Below are positions 1 to 8,105 of a DNA stretch of 32,217 nucleotides, one piece after another. The stretch lies in the NCBI GenBank assembly GCA_963589005.1, contig CAVAJR010000027.1:1-32217 (forward strand). Direction: 5' to 3'. How positions within the stretch are numbered: position 1 is the first letter of the stretch; every line of letters begins with the position of its first letter. The position numbers and the translations under genes are program-made. Origin of the DNA: RGIG5612 sp963589005 (GTDB lineage: Bacteria > Bacillota > Clostridia > Lachnospirales > Lachnospiraceae). The notes beneath the pieces are model-generated. The model did not search any database and was not told where the DNA came from. It worked only from the letters and a program-made list of their open reading frames with translations.

Positions 1-31
1 GCTGGAAAGCCTATATTTTAAGCATTCCAGC
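1..31 (-). other. Leader hairpin of an off-window transcript
   Basis: The outer arms GCTGGAA (1-7) and TTCCAGC (25-31) pair perfectly, and two to three more pairs can form inside around an AT-rich loop. The hairpin lies about 15-45 nt downstream of the start expected from the minus-strand promoter at 54-82, so it would sit in the 5' leader of a gene beyond the left edge. It could also be an early terminator, but no clear U-run is visible inside the window. Confidence 0.35.
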
Positions 32-53
32 ACTTTTTACTGTCAAAGATGGG

Positions 54-82
54 ATTATACATTTGTCTCAACTTGTTGACAA
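54..82 (-). promoter_or_regulatory. Promoter reading off the left edge
   Basis: On the minus strand TTGTCA (77-82) and a perfect TATAAT (54-59) are separated by exactly 17 nt, a strong sigma-A type match. Transcription would start near position 47 and run out of the window. It follows the groEL terminators, so it belongs to an independent transcription unit. Confidence 0.6.
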
Positions 83-86
83 GTTG
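69..86. promoter_or_regulatory. Palindromic operator over the -35 box
   Basis: This is an 18-bp perfect inverted repeat: arms CAACTTGT and ACAAGTTG around a TG centre. It covers the -35 hexamer of the minus-strand promoter at 54-82. The position and symmetry fit a repressor dimer site. The regulator is not recognisable from the sequence. Confidence 0.5.
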
Positions 87-113
87 TTTTTGGATTGTAC
101 GAATCAAAAGACA

Positions 114-153
114 AGAGGGCAGAGCAAATCCGCTCCGCCCTCTCTTTTTTTAC
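114..153. terminator. Bidirectional GC-rich terminator
   Basis: AGAGGGC plus AGAGC (114-125) pairs with GCTC and GCCCTCT (132-143) with one internal mismatch and a 6-nt loop, followed on the plus strand by a run of eight T. On the minus strand it is the second of two hairpins after groEL and ends in a TTGTCTTTTG tail, so it is a backup terminator for groESL. No plus-strand gene is visible to its left. Confidence 0.65.
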
Positions 154-162
154 TTTTAAAAC

Positions 163-186
163 GCTGTGAAACAGCTGTTTCACAGC
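163..186 (-). terminator. groEL terminator (24-bp perfect palindrome)
   Basis: The sequence is a perfect 12+12 inverted repeat, GCTGTGAAACAG then its complement. It lies 43 nt beyond the groEL stop and is followed on the minus strand by GTTTTAAAAG. It is the first of two stacked terminators separating groESL from the next promoter. Confidence 0.6.
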
Positions 187-229
187 ATGAATCTATCCGT
201 TCAGCCTAACCGCCATAAAGGAATATTGA

Positions 230-1864
230 TTACATCATTCCCATACCGCCCATGCCGGCTGCTCCTGCTGCCGGTGCTGCTGCAGCTGGTTCTTTAATAT
301 CAGCAACAACCGCTTCTGTTGTCAGGTATGTAGAGGCTACTGATGTAGCATTCTGAAGAGCTGTACGAGTTACCTTTACAGGATCCAGGATACCAGCCTT
401 GACCATATCTACATATTCTCCTGCAAGAGCATCAAAGCCATGTCCTTCCTTCTGCTCCTTAACCTTGTTAACAATAACAGAGCCTTCAAGTCCGGCATTA
501 TCAGCTATGCAATATAAAGGAGCTTCAAGAGCCTTCAAGATAATCTTAGCTCCTGTCTTCTCATCGCCGTCCAGCTTTTCAGCCAGCGCTGCAACCTTCT
601 TGGAAGCGTGGATATATGCACTGCCGCCGCCTGCGATAATGCCCTCTTCTACAGCTGCCTTTGTAGCTGCCAGAGCATCCTCCATACGAAGCTTCTTTTC
701 TTTCATCTCAGTCTCTGTAGCTGCGCCAACCTTGATAACTGCTACGCCGCCTGATAATTTAGCCAATCTTTCCTGAAGTTTTTCCTTATCATAATCAGAT
801 GTAGTTGTTTCAATCTGTGATCTGATAACTGCAATTCTGCCCTGGATAGCCTTAGAATCTCCGGCACCGTCAATGATAATCGTATTTTCCTTATCAACCT
901 TAACTGATTTAGCACGACCGAGCTGAGCAAGTGTTGTTTCTTTCAGGTCAAGACCTAACTCGTCTGAGATAACCTCGCCGCCTGTAAGGATTGCAATATC
1001 CTTAAGCATTTCTTTTCTTCTATCGCCATATCCAGGAGCCTTAACAGCAACAACCTTGAATGTTCCTCTGAGTGAGTTAACAATAAGTGTTGTAAGAGCT
1101 TCACCTTCGATGTCCTCAGCGATAATAAGAAGCTTTGCACCACTTTTAACAACTTCCTCAAGAAGAGGCAGGATCTCCTGAATATTGCTGATCTTCTTAT
1201 CTGTAATAAGGATGTACGGATCATCAAGTTCAGCTTCCATCTTCTCAAGATTTGTGCACATATATGCGCTTATATATCCGCGGTCGAACTGCATACCTTC
1301 TACAAGGTCAAGCTCTGTCTGCATGGTCTTGGACTCTTCAATAGTAATAACACCGTCTGTAGTAACCTTCTCCATTGCATCTGCTACCAGTTCGCCAACT
1401 TCTTCACTGCCTGCTGAAATAGCTGCAACTCTTGTGATCTGATCCTTACCTGAAACAGGGCTACTCATATCCTTAAGAGCTTCTACTGCACAGTCACATG
1501 CTGCCTGCATACCTTTTCTGAGAATTATCGGATTAGCACCTGCTGCAAGGTTTTTGCCGCCTTCGTTGATCATTGCCTGGGCAAGAACTGTAGCTGTTGT
1601 TGTTCCGTCACCAGCAACATCATTTGTCTTAGTAGCAACTTCCATTACCAGCTTAGCACCCATATTCTCGAATTCATCCTCGAGTTCAACTTCCTTTGCA
1701 ATTGATACACCGTCATTTGTAATAAGTGGTGCACCATATGGTTTTGCCAGTACAACATTTCTTCCTTTTGGTCCTAAGGTTACCTTAACTGTATTAGCCA
1801 GTGCATCTACGCCTCTGCCAAGAGCTTCTCTGGCATCTGCACCATATTTGATCTGTTTTGCCAT
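230..1864 (-). CDS. groL: 60-kDa chaperonin GroEL
   Basis: The 544-aa product is full length for GroEL, the cytosolic ATP-dependent folding chamber that works with GroES. The N-terminal equatorial domain carries the TLGPKGRNV segment (about 30-38) and the DGTTTATVLA nucleotide-binding motif (about 87-96). The GGVAVIKVGAATE segment lies near 400 and is followed by the AGGG loop. The C-terminus is the usual Gly-Met tail. The start has a strong GGAGG site about 10 nt upstream. groES lies 36 nt upstream in the same unit and both are under the CIRCE operator. Nothing is unusual. Confidence 0.99.
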   Translation of the reverse strand: MAKQIKYGADAREALGRGVDALANTVKVTLGPKGRNVVLAKPYGAPLITNDGVSIAKEVELEDEFENMGAKLVMEVATKTNDVAGDGTTTATVLAQAMINEGGKNLAAGANPIILRKGMQAACDCAVEALKDMSSPVSGKDQITRVAAISAGSEEVGELVADAMEKVTTDGVITIEESKTMQTELDLVEGMQFDRGYISAYMCTNLEKMEAELDDPYILITDKKISNIQEILPLLEEVVKSGAKLLIIAEDIEGEALTTLIVNSLRGTFKVVAVKAPGYGDRRKEMLKDIAILTGGEVISDELGLDLKETTLAQLGRAKSVKVDKENTIIIDGAGDSKAIQGRIAVIRSQIETTTSDYDKEKLQERLAKLSGGVAVIKVGAATETEMKEKKLRMEDALAATKAAVEEGIIAGGGSAYIHASKKVAALAEKLDGDEKTGAKIILKALEAPLYCIADNAGLEGSVIVNKVKEQKEGHGFDALAGEYVDMVKAGILDPVKVTRTALQNATSVASTYLTTEAVVADIKEPAAAAPAAGAAGMGGMGMM

Positions 1865-1900
1865 TTTATATACGCCTCCTGTTTATCAATTTACTATTTA

Positions 1901-2185
1901 TTATTCAACGACTGCAAGAATATCATCCTGACGAACGATTACATATTCTTCCTTGTCCAGCTTAACTTCATTGCCTGCATATCTTGAATAGATAACCTTG
2001 TCGTCGACCTTAACATTCATTTTAACTTCTTTGCCGTCAACAACTCCGCCCGGTCCTACAGCAACTACTACTGCAAACTGTGGTTTTTCCTTAGCCTGTC
2101 CAGGTAAAACTATTCCTGATGCTGTTGTTTCTTCTGCTTCTACTTGTTTAAGAACGACTCTGTCGCCTAATGGTACTATCTTCAT
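1901..2185 (-). CDS. groS: 10-kDa co-chaperonin GroES
   Basis: The 94-aa product is the GroES lid of the GroEL chamber. It begins MKIVPLGDRVVLK, the conserved start of the family. The mobile-loop region (EAEETTASGIVLP, about 17-29) contacts GroEL, and the protein ends with a typical beta strand and DDILAV. An AAGGAGG site sits ahead of the ATG. It is the first gene of the groES-groEL operon. CIRCE lies 26 nt upstream of the start codon, so HrcA control is expected (established for this operator). Confidence 0.98.
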   Translation of the reverse strand: MKIVPLGDRVVLKQVEAEETTASGIVLPGQAKEKPQFAVVVAVGPGGVVDGKEVKMNVKVDDKVIYSRYAGNEVKLDKEEYVIVRQDDILAVVE

Positions 2186-2211
2186 TTATTATTTTCCTCC
2201 TTGTTGATTTA

Positions 2212-2238
2212 CTAGCACTCACTAGCATTGAGTGCTAA
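2212..2238 (-). promoter_or_regulatory. CIRCE operator (HrcA site)
   Basis: On the minus strand TTAGCACTC, nine bases, then GAGTGCTAG match the CIRCE consensus TTAGCACTC-N9-GAGTGCTAA with a single end mismatch. It lies between the groESL promoter and the groES ribosome binding site, the standard place for HrcA repression of heat-shock chaperonins. Confidence 0.95.
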
Positions 2239-2249
2239 CTCCGATTGCT

Positions 2250-2278
2250 ATCTTAAACTATTGTGTTATTATTTGCAA
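2250..2278 (-). promoter_or_regulatory. groESL promoter
   Basis: TTGCAA (2273-2278) and TAAGAT (2250-2255) on the minus strand have a 17-nt spacer. The expected start near 2243 puts CIRCE immediately downstream, at about +5 to +31. The -10 box is only a 4/6 match, so the exact hexamer is less sure than the location. Confidence 0.5.
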
Positions 2279-2297
2279 GTTATTTTTCAAAAAACTT

Positions 2298-3167
2298 TTA
2301 TTGCTTATTTTTCGCATACATGAATAAATATTGCTGTGCATATCCTCCATATTCTCCAAACTTCTCACTTGTGTACTGCTCTATAACCTTTTTATCTGTA
2401 TTTTTATGGAAATATAATTCCTCCATGATTCTCTTGATCCATACATCTACAGGAAATGCATTTCTGAATCCCAGGCCGAACAACAGAACGCAATTAGCGA
2501 CTTTGTCTCCAACTCCCTTTATTGCAATAAGCTTCTCTTTCGCCTCACTAAACTGCAAATGTCTCAGTTCCTCCTCGCAAATGCTGCCGTCTGCAATTTT
2601 TTCAATAGCATCCCTAAGATATGCAGCTCTAAATCCTGTCTTCATATCTCGAAAATCCTGCTCTGAAATTTTTTCCAGCTGTTTTAAGTCAGGAAATGCA
2701 TAATAAGCACATTTTTCGTCTTTACCAATACAGCTGCCGTAGTTTCGTGAAATAGTCTGCACTATTTTCTTTATTCCCGGAATATTTTTATTCTGGGATA
2801 TAATAAATGACATTAATGTTTCAACAAATTCCTGATTTAATATTCGAATACCATAATATTGCTCGATTATAGGTTTTAGACCGGGGTCTGCTTCTACAAT
2901 TGAATTCTTTATTTTTTGATAATCCCTGTCGAGATCAAAATAATGTCTCCATATGTTGTTTACTTCTTCCTCGGTTGCATTTTTAAATGACAAGACTTCC
3001 TTATCCTGACTTATCACAAGCCGTCTTCCGTAAGCTATGACGCTATATTCGTAATGGCAGCTGCTTATCTCATCACCTTCTGAGGCACTGATCTGTTCAA
3101 AATTAAAACACTGACCGCACTCCAGGGTTTGCCTCAAATTAAAATCCTTCTCAATAATTTGTACCAT
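2298..3167 (-). CDS. OGG1-type 8-oxoguanine DNA glycosylase/AP lyase
   Basis: The 289-aa product belongs to the OGG1 branch of the HhH-GPD superfamily, which excises oxidised purines from DNA. The N-terminal domain (1-110) has the TLECGQCFNFEQ segment typical of the OGG N domain. The helix-hairpin-helix is IKGVGDKVANCVLLF (about 215-230), with the expected catalytic Lys in GVGDKVA. The active-site Asp is in FPVDVWIKR (about 240). The start is preceded by AGGGTG. It lies beyond the ftsZ terminator and before groESL, in its own unit or with the small ORF upstream. Bacterial members are often annotated as DNA-3-methyladenine glycosylase 2, but the motif set favours OGG. Confidence 0.88.
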   Translation of the reverse strand: MVQIIEKDFNLRQTLECGQCFNFEQISASEGDEISSCHYEYSVIAYGRRLVISQDKEVLSFKNATEEEVNNIWRHYFDLDRDYQKIKNSIVEADPGLKPIIEQYYGIRILNQEFVETLMSFIISQNKNIPGIKKIVQTISRNYGSCIGKDEKCAYYAFPDLKQLEKISEQDFRDMKTGFRAAYLRDAIEKIADGSICEEELRHLQFSEAKEKLIAIKGVGDKVANCVLLFGLGFRNAFPVDVWIKRIMEELYFHKNTDKKVIEQYTSEKFGEYGGYAQQYLFMYAKNKQ

Positions 3168-3190
3168 ATTTCAAATCACCCTTCCGTGAA

Positions 3191-3409
3191 TCACTCTAAA
3201 ATATTCCCGGCCGTATTTCGCGTCATTCTGTCTAAAACCCGATTTCTCGTTTCGCTTGACGTTTCATCTGGCATGTACTTTCTTACTTCAGCATCACACG
3301 TTGTATTATGCTTGACTCCGTTTGTAATCTCCGAACAGTCTCGCATAATACCACAGATAACGGCCGCTGTATCGGAATTACCCTTATCCATATCCTCAAC
3401 CGGCGGCAT
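3191..3409 (-). CDS. Doubtful small ORF upstream of the glycosylase
   Basis: This is a 72-aa, strongly hydrophilic reading frame (MPPVEDMDKG...TAGNILE) with three Cys and no recognisable domain or membrane segment. It fills the gap between the ftsZ terminator and the glycosylase gene and ends 23 nt before it. Ribosome binding sites are weak: GAGAGAAT at the first Met, and GAGG too close to the Met at residue 7. A TATAAT box at 3421-3426 lacks a -35, and its start would leave almost no leader. It may be a real small gene, a degraded remnant, or the leader of the glycosylase mRNA. Confidence 0.3.
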   Translation of the reverse strand: MPPVEDMDKGNSDTAAVICGIMRDCSEITNGVKHNTTCDAEVRKYMPDETSSETRNRVLDRMTRNTAGNILE

Positions 3410-3439
3410 ATTCTCTCAGCATTATACTCTCATATTCTT

Positions 3440-3468
3440 AAAAGGCGCCGCACAAACTGTGCGGCGCC
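3440..3468 (-). terminator. ftsZ terminator
   Basis: An 11-bp perfect GC-rich stem, GGCGCCGCACA (3444-3454) with its complement (3458-3468), has a 3-nt loop. It begins 27 nt after the ftsZ stop and is followed on the minus strand by TTTTAAGAAT. It ends the division cluster. Confidence 0.85.
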
Positions 3469-3495
3469 CATTTCTTCTAGGTATATTATACTCGT

Positions 3496-4812
3496 CTATC
3501 TTCTCTTAAGGAAATCCGGAATTGTCAGATTCTTAGAGTCTCCGGCTGATCTTGTCGGCTGCTTAGTTGCAGTACCGAAGTTCATCTGCTGCCTTGCAGG
3601 ATTCTGTCTTGCATTTCCAAGATCTGCTCTTGTACCTGCTCCGTCGTTGCGAGGTGAAGGAGTTGTAAATCCAAATCCTGGAACTGCAGGTGCCTGATTA
3701 GACTGATTTACACCCTGCTGATTATATCCGAATGAAGGTGTTGCTACAGGTCTAGGTGATGAAGTTCCTGCAAATCCTGATGCTGCGGCTGAAAGCGACG
3801 GCTTAAATCCGCCCGATGCTGCTGAGCCTAACTGAGAAGCGGCTCTTACCGGTGCTGAACTGTCATTTATTCCTGTTGCAATAACTGTAATTGTGCATGT
3901 ATCTGCAGGTTCTGCTTCGTAACGGGCACCAAATATGATATTTGCTCCGTCTCCTGCCAGCTCCTGAACATAGGAAGCTGCTTCATTAGCCTCAATAAGA
4001 GATATATCACCGGAGATATTAACAATAACATGTGATGCTCCCTTGATATTTGTTTCAAGAAGCGGTGATGTAACAGCACTCTTTACTGCTTCCTCTGCCT
4101 TAGAATCACCATGACCTTCACCAATACCAATATGTGCGATTCCCTTATTGACCATAACTGTACGGATATCTGCGAAGTCAAGATTGATAAGGGCAGGAAC
4201 ATTGATCAGATCTGTAATACCCTGTACTGACTGCTGAAGCACCTCATCAGCCTTCTTGAAGGCATCGGCTATAGTTGTCCTTCTGTCAACGATATCGAGC
4301 AGTTTGTCATTAGGAATAACAATTATCGTATCTACAACTTCTTTTAATCTTTCAATGCCCATGAGAGCATTGTTCATACGTGTTTTATTTTCAAATCTGA
4401 ACGGTTTAGTTACAACGGCAACGGTAAGTATACCCATATCCTTGGCAAGCTTAGCAATAACCGGAGCCGCACCAGTTCCTGTGCCTCCGCCCATACCGCA
4501 TGTAATAAATACCATATCAGCACCTGACAGAGCTTTCTGGATTACTTCTGAGCTTTCCTCTGCTGCCTTCTGTCCAACCTCAGGCTGAGCTCCTGCTCCA
4601 AGTCCCTTAGTTAATTTTTCTCCAATCTGAAGGACTACAGGTGCCTTGCTGAGAGCTAATGCCTGTTTATCAGTATTGACACCGATAAACTCGACCATTT
4701 TTACTGAATCTTCGCCCTCTGACATTCTGTTAACTGCATTATTACCAGCGCCGCCTACACCGACAACGAGTATTCTTGCGCCTCTCTCTGCATCGTAATC
4801 AAATTCTGCCAT
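3496..4812 (-). CDS. ftsZ: Cell division GTPase FtsZ
   Basis: The 438-aa product is the tubulin-like GTPase that forms the division ring. The N-terminal GTPase domain has VGVGGAGNNAVNRM (about 16-29) and the tubulin signature GGGTGTGAAP (about 110). The T7-loop segment NLDFADIRTVM (about 210) completes the active site across the polymer interface. After about residue 325 there is a Gln/Asn/Pro/Ser-rich linker of roughly 95 residues. It ends in NLTIPDFLKRR, the conserved C-terminal peptide for membrane-anchor partners. GGAGGG precedes the ATG, and the gene has its own promoter between it and the ftsQ-like gene. No ftsA is beside it, so the anchor (FtsA or SepF) is encoded elsewhere. Confidence 0.98.
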   Translation of the reverse strand: MAEFDYDAERGARILVVGVGGAGNNAVNRMSEGEDSVKMVEFIGVNTDKQALALSKAPVVLQIGEKLTKGLGAGAQPEVGQKAAEESSEVIQKALSGADMVFITCGMGGGTGTGAAPVIAKLAKDMGILTVAVVTKPFRFENKTRMNNALMGIERLKEVVDTIIVIPNDKLLDIVDRRTTIADAFKKADEVLQQSVQGITDLINVPALINLDFADIRTVMVNKGIAHIGIGEGHGDSKAEEAVKSAVTSPLLETNIKGASHVIVNISGDISLIEANEAASYVQELAGDGANIIFGARYEAEPADTCTITVIATGINDSSAPVRAASQLGSAASGGFKPSLSAAASGFAGTSSPRPVATPSFGYNQQGVNQSNQAPAVPGFGFTTPSPRNDGAGTRADLGNARQNPARQQMNFGTATKQPTRSAGDSKNLTIPDFLKRR

Positions 4813-4844
4813 CTATTTTATCCCTCCAATAATAATCTCACTTT

Positions 4845-4873
4845 ATAATATCTTGTAATCAATCAAAATTCAA
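4845..4873 (-). promoter_or_regulatory. ftsZ promoter
   Basis: TTGAAT (4868-4873) and TATTAT (4845-4850) have a 17-nt spacer on the minus strand, in the 99-bp gap between the ftsQ-like gene and ftsZ. It allows ftsZ to be expressed apart from the upstream mraZ-led operon, giving a 5' leader of about 25 nt with a GGAGGG site. Confidence 0.6.
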
Positions 4874-4911
4874 CACAATTTGTGCATAAAATCGCAGTTT
4901 TTCTTTATAAT

Positions 4912-5460
4912 TCAGCCCGCCCTGAAAGAATATCCGTACTTATCCGCATTTTCATTCTGCATGGATAATGTTCCGCTCTGATCTATAATCTGCTCTATAA
5001 AATCTGCCAGATCATTTATTTTTCTTTCTGTATTGTAATTTTTCCCCATCTTAATAGTCAGATTTTTAACCTTAACAGTGAGCTGGCTGTTTTCCACATT
5101 CATCGATGTTACATTGATGCTGTATCTTGTAAAAAGCTGCTCCGCTTCTATCGCATATTCAAGAGCTGCCGGTGTTTCTGTGACCGCCTTTTTTCCGTAA
5201 ACAAGTTCAGTAAATTCAATGCCTGTCAGTACCGGCACATCCGTCGGTCTGGTAGTACTGTCTGCGCATACATTTCCCTCTTTGTCCAAAGATACATACA
5301 TTCCGTTATATTCAACATAAAGAACAGGCTCATAGACTTCAGCTGAAGTTTGATCCGCCGACACAGCAGCAGTCTCAGCTGCATTTGCATATGTCGCTGA
5401 AAACGCAGCTGTGATGATCATACATATGATAAATATTGCTATTGCTGTTTTTTTGTTCAA
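4912..5460 (-). CDS. Reduced FtsQ/DivIB-like division protein, POTRA domain missing
   Basis: The 182-aa product occupies the ftsQ slot between ftsW and ftsZ. It starts with a short Lys-rich stretch, a hydrophobic core and an ANA|AE signal-peptidase-like site near residue 28. It continues directly with a segment resembling the DivIB/FtsQ beta domain: VEYNGMYVSLDKEGNV, then PVLTGIEF (about 77), a helix, and the KNLTIKMGK strand (about 133). Normal FtsQ/DivIB is about 250-300 aa with a cytoplasmic tail, a membrane anchor and a POTRA domain; here the first and last of these have no room. The start is TTG, overlapping the ftsW stop (TTGA), with GAGGG 7 nt upstream. The family assignment is inferred from pattern and position. 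Confidence 0.6.
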   Translation of the reverse strand: MNKKTAIAIFIICMIITAAFSATYANAAETAAVSADQTSAEVYEPVLYVEYNGMYVSLDKEGNVCADSTTRPTDVPVLTGIEFTELVYGKKAVTETPAALEYAIEAEQLFTRYSINVTSMNVENSQLTVKVKNLTIKMGKNYNTERKINDLADFIEQIIDQSGTLSMQNENADKYGYSFRAG

Positions 5461-6731
5461 ATGTTTCCCTCAATGTTCCAGGTATTTCCCAGAACTGTCC
5501 TTTTCCTTTTGTTAGAAGCTGCTATCTCAGCTTCCTTTTTAAGTTCCGCTCTGTTTACGGCAAGAACCATTCCTATCTCTACCAAAAGGCTCAAAACCGA
5601 TGTGCCGCCATAGCTGATAAACGGAAGCGGAATACCGGTATTTGGCAGGAGATTTGTAAGCACTGCCATGTTAATAGCTGCCTGAAGCGCAATATGAGTT
5701 GCCACGCCGGCAATGATCATTTTGCCGAATAGGTCTGTCACCCTGTCGTATATTGTCTTAAAACGCAGAATCAGCATTATATATAACCCTATCAGTGTCA
5801 ACCCTCCGATAAGTCCCAATTCCTCGCATACTACTGCATATATCATGTCAGTATGTGCCTCTGGGATAAATGCCTTCTGTACGCTCTTGCCCAGGCCCTT
5901 GCCCAGCAGTCCTCCTGATCCTATTGCATACAAGCCCTGTTTGATCTGAAATCCCAGATCGCTTTGATTTTCCTCCAGATGAAGCCATGCAGCAATTCTA
6001 TTTGCTCTGTAAGATTGAGATAAGATCAATGCAATTACAGCGCCTGCGCCCACGACCGACAGCGGAACCATATATCCAAGCCTCGGACTTATAATTAATA
6101 ACATAACAACGCCGATACCCACTATTATCAGCGCAGTACCCAGATCCTTGGTTATAGATGCTACAACGATGCCGCTGCCTCCCATAACTAGGAGTAAATA
6201 TACGTATGCTTTGATCTGCTTTATTCTGTTGATCAAATATTTAAACAGATTAGAACATTCTCCGTAATTTTTTTCTTTAATATTGCTGAACAATGTTCTG
6301 AATCTTAATTCCGGAAGATTATTTATATCATTTATATATTTGCATATTATTGACGCAAGCCCCAATATTACACCGATCTTCAGGAATTCCGATGGCTGAA
6401 AACTGAGTGTAGATGTAATCTTGATCCACCTTGTAGCGCCCTTGCTCTCCGTTCCTAATACAAGCGTCGCCGCTGTCATTGCAAATGTTCCAAGCAGAAC
6501 AACCATGGAGATTTTCTGGTAAAAAACGATCGGAATATATGATGCCACAAACATGAGAACTATTCCGACACCGACTAAAATGCATGACCTTCTTACTATG
6601 CTCCAATCGTACTCGCTTGCGCTATATTGCATCAGCACTCCCAGCACTGTCAATATGCCAACTATCAGAAGCAGCATCCAATCTGTACTTTTCACCCTCG
6701 TTTTCTTTTTATTTCCAACTCTAGATTTCAT
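5457..6731 (-). CDS. ftsW: Septal peptidoglycan polymerase FtsW (SEDS family)
   Basis: The 424-aa multi-pass membrane protein polymerises lipid II at the septum together with the cluster PBP. About ten membrane helices are visible from residue 17 on. SEDS hallmarks are KGATRWIKI with FQPSEFLKIG (about 95-120), the KDLGTALI segment (about 195), the GLLGKGLGKS loop with PEAHTDMIYAV (about 275-300) and the NTGIPLPFISYGGTS signature (about 365-380). Its ATG overlaps the murD stop (ATGA). Residues about 145-175 form a longer hydrophilic loop than usual. RodA is the alternative, but the dcw position makes FtsW the better call. Confidence 0.95.
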   Translation of the reverse strand: MKSRVGNKKKTRVKSTDWMLLLIVGILTVLGVLMQYSASEYDWSIVRRSCILVGVGIVLMFVASYIPIVFYQKISMVVLLGTFAMTAATLVLGTESKGATRWIKITSTLSFQPSEFLKIGVILGLASIICKYINDINNLPELRFRTLFSNIKEKNYGECSNLFKYLINRIKQIKAYVYLLLVMGGSGIVVASITKDLGTALIIVGIGVVMLLIISPRLGYMVPLSVVGAGAVIALILSQSYRANRIAAWLHLEENQSDLGFQIKQGLYAIGSGGLLGKGLGKSVQKAFIPEAHTDMIYAVVCEELGLIGGLTLIGLYIMLILRFKTIYDRVTDLFGKMIIAGVATHIALQAAINMAVLTNLLPNTGIPLPFISYGGTSVLSLLVEIGMVLAVNRAELKKEAEIAASNKRKRTVLGNTWNIEGNI

Positions 6732-8083
6732 AAATTATTGGCAAATTCCTTGAACATTTCTCCTCGCTGTTCATAATTTTTAAATTGCCCCCAGCTGGCA
6801 CACGCAGGTGAAAGAAGCACCGCATCTCCCTCCTGAGCTAACTGTGACGCCTTAAGAACTGCCGCCTTAAGATCTGGTTCCATGTGAATAGCCGTAAATC
6901 CGCAGGCAAGTGCCGTATCCCTTATCTTCTGCGCCGTCTGTCCTATGAGTATCATGTCCTTAATCTTGCCATTGAAGCCTTTTATCCAGTCTGTAAAATC
7001 AGCGCCTTTATCATATCCGCCTGCTATGAGCACTGTCGGCGCGATCATGGAGCCAACCGCCTTAGCCGCAGCATCTGTATTTGTTCCCTTAGAGTCATTA
7101 TAATATTTTACGCCATACTTCGTGCAGACATATTCGATTCTATGCTCTACAGCCTTGAACTTTCTTACAACATCAGCAATCGTTTCAATCGGCACCCCAA
7201 TGGACAGCGATAAGCCTATGGCCGTCATAACGTTCTCAACATTATGATCCCCCAGAAGGTTCATATTATGTTTATTCATAATTGTCGTAATATTGCTGCC
7301 GTCTGAATAAACAATATCATCGCCGTCGAGATAAATTCCTTTATCAAGCTTCTCAATTCTTGAAAAATACAGCACTTCTGCCTTTATATTCTTCGATAAT
7401 TCCCTCAAATACACATCATCATAATTAATTACACATTTTTCATCTGCAGTCTGATTTTTTGCAATCTCCATTTTGCAGAGTGCATAATTTTCAAATGTTC
7501 CATGTCTGTCTAAATGATCCGGAGTCAGATTAGTAATTGCTGATACTGTCGGATGGAAATCCTTGATCGTTTCTAACTGAAAGCTTGAAACCTCTGCAAC
7601 GATCACACTGTTTTCATTTGTGTCCAATGCCACCGACGCAAATGATTTTCCTATATTACCAACCACAAATACACTGTCAAATGCAGCCTTCATGATCTCA
7701 CCTGTAAGGGCTGTTGTTGTAGTCTTGCCATTCGTTCCTGTTATTGCAAGAATTCTTCCTTTGGACAATTCATATGCTATTTCCAGTTCTCCCAAGACTT
7801 CTATGCCGCATTCTCGTGCCATCTTAACATTTGGTGCATTAACAGAAACACCCGGACTAAGCGCAAGCAGATCTATGCCCTCCAGGTTTTCCTTTGTCAG
7901 CTCTCCCAGAATAACCTCAGTATCCTGTGCAAGTTTTAATTCATCAAGCAACGCTGCTTTATCCAATTCTTTATTTCCGTCATACAGCACCATTGACGCT
8001 CCGGCTCTTTTTAACAGAGCTGCAGCACCGCGTCCGCTGATGCCCATGCCATATACTAATATTCTTTTATCTGCAAAATTCAT
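6728..8083 (-). CDS. murD: UDP-N-acetylmuramoylalanine--D-glutamate ligase MurD
   Basis: The 451-aa cytosolic ATP-dependent ligase adds D-Glu to UDP-MurNAc-L-Ala in wall precursor synthesis. The N-terminal Rossmann-like domain has VYGMGISGRGAA (about 10-21). The central Mur-ligase domain has the P-loop TGTNGKTTTTAL (about 115-126) and NLTPDHLDRHGT (about 186-197). The last domain has the YNDSKGTNTDA (about 320) and LLSPACASWGQF signatures. The length is normal. AGGAGA precedes the ATG. It lies 22 nt after mraY and overlaps ftsW by four bases, so it is tightly coupled. Confidence 0.98.
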   Translation of the reverse strand: MNFADKRILVYGMGISGRGAAALLKRAGASMVLYDGNKELDKAALLDELKLAQDTEVILGELTKENLEGIDLLALSPGVSVNAPNVKMARECGIEVLGELEIAYELSKGRILAITGTNGKTTTTALTGEIMKAAFDSVFVVGNIGKSFASVALDTNENSVIVAEVSSFQLETIKDFHPTVSAITNLTPDHLDRHGTFENYALCKMEIAKNQTADEKCVINYDDVYLRELSKNIKAEVLYFSRIEKLDKGIYLDGDDIVYSDGSNITTIMNKHNMNLLGDHNVENVMTAIGLSLSIGVPIETIADVVRKFKAVEHRIEYVCTKYGVKYYNDSKGTNTDAAAKAVGSMIAPTVLIAGGYDKGADFTDWIKGFNGKIKDMILIGQTAQKIRDTALACGFTAIHMEPDLKAAVLKASQLAQEGDAVLLSPACASWGQFKNYEQRGEMFKEFANNL

Positions 8084-8105
8084 AACTGTCTCCTATATAT
8101 CAGGA

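Noticed and set aside
1554..1931. Plus-strand reading frame opposite groEL, and similar ones at 399-776 and 1185-1442
   Set aside because: They are mirror frames of a highly conserved gene with no start signals.
3129..3509. Plus-strand reading frame crossing the ftsZ terminator
   Set aside because: It spans a GC-rich terminator stem and the ends of two minus-strand genes, with no start signals.
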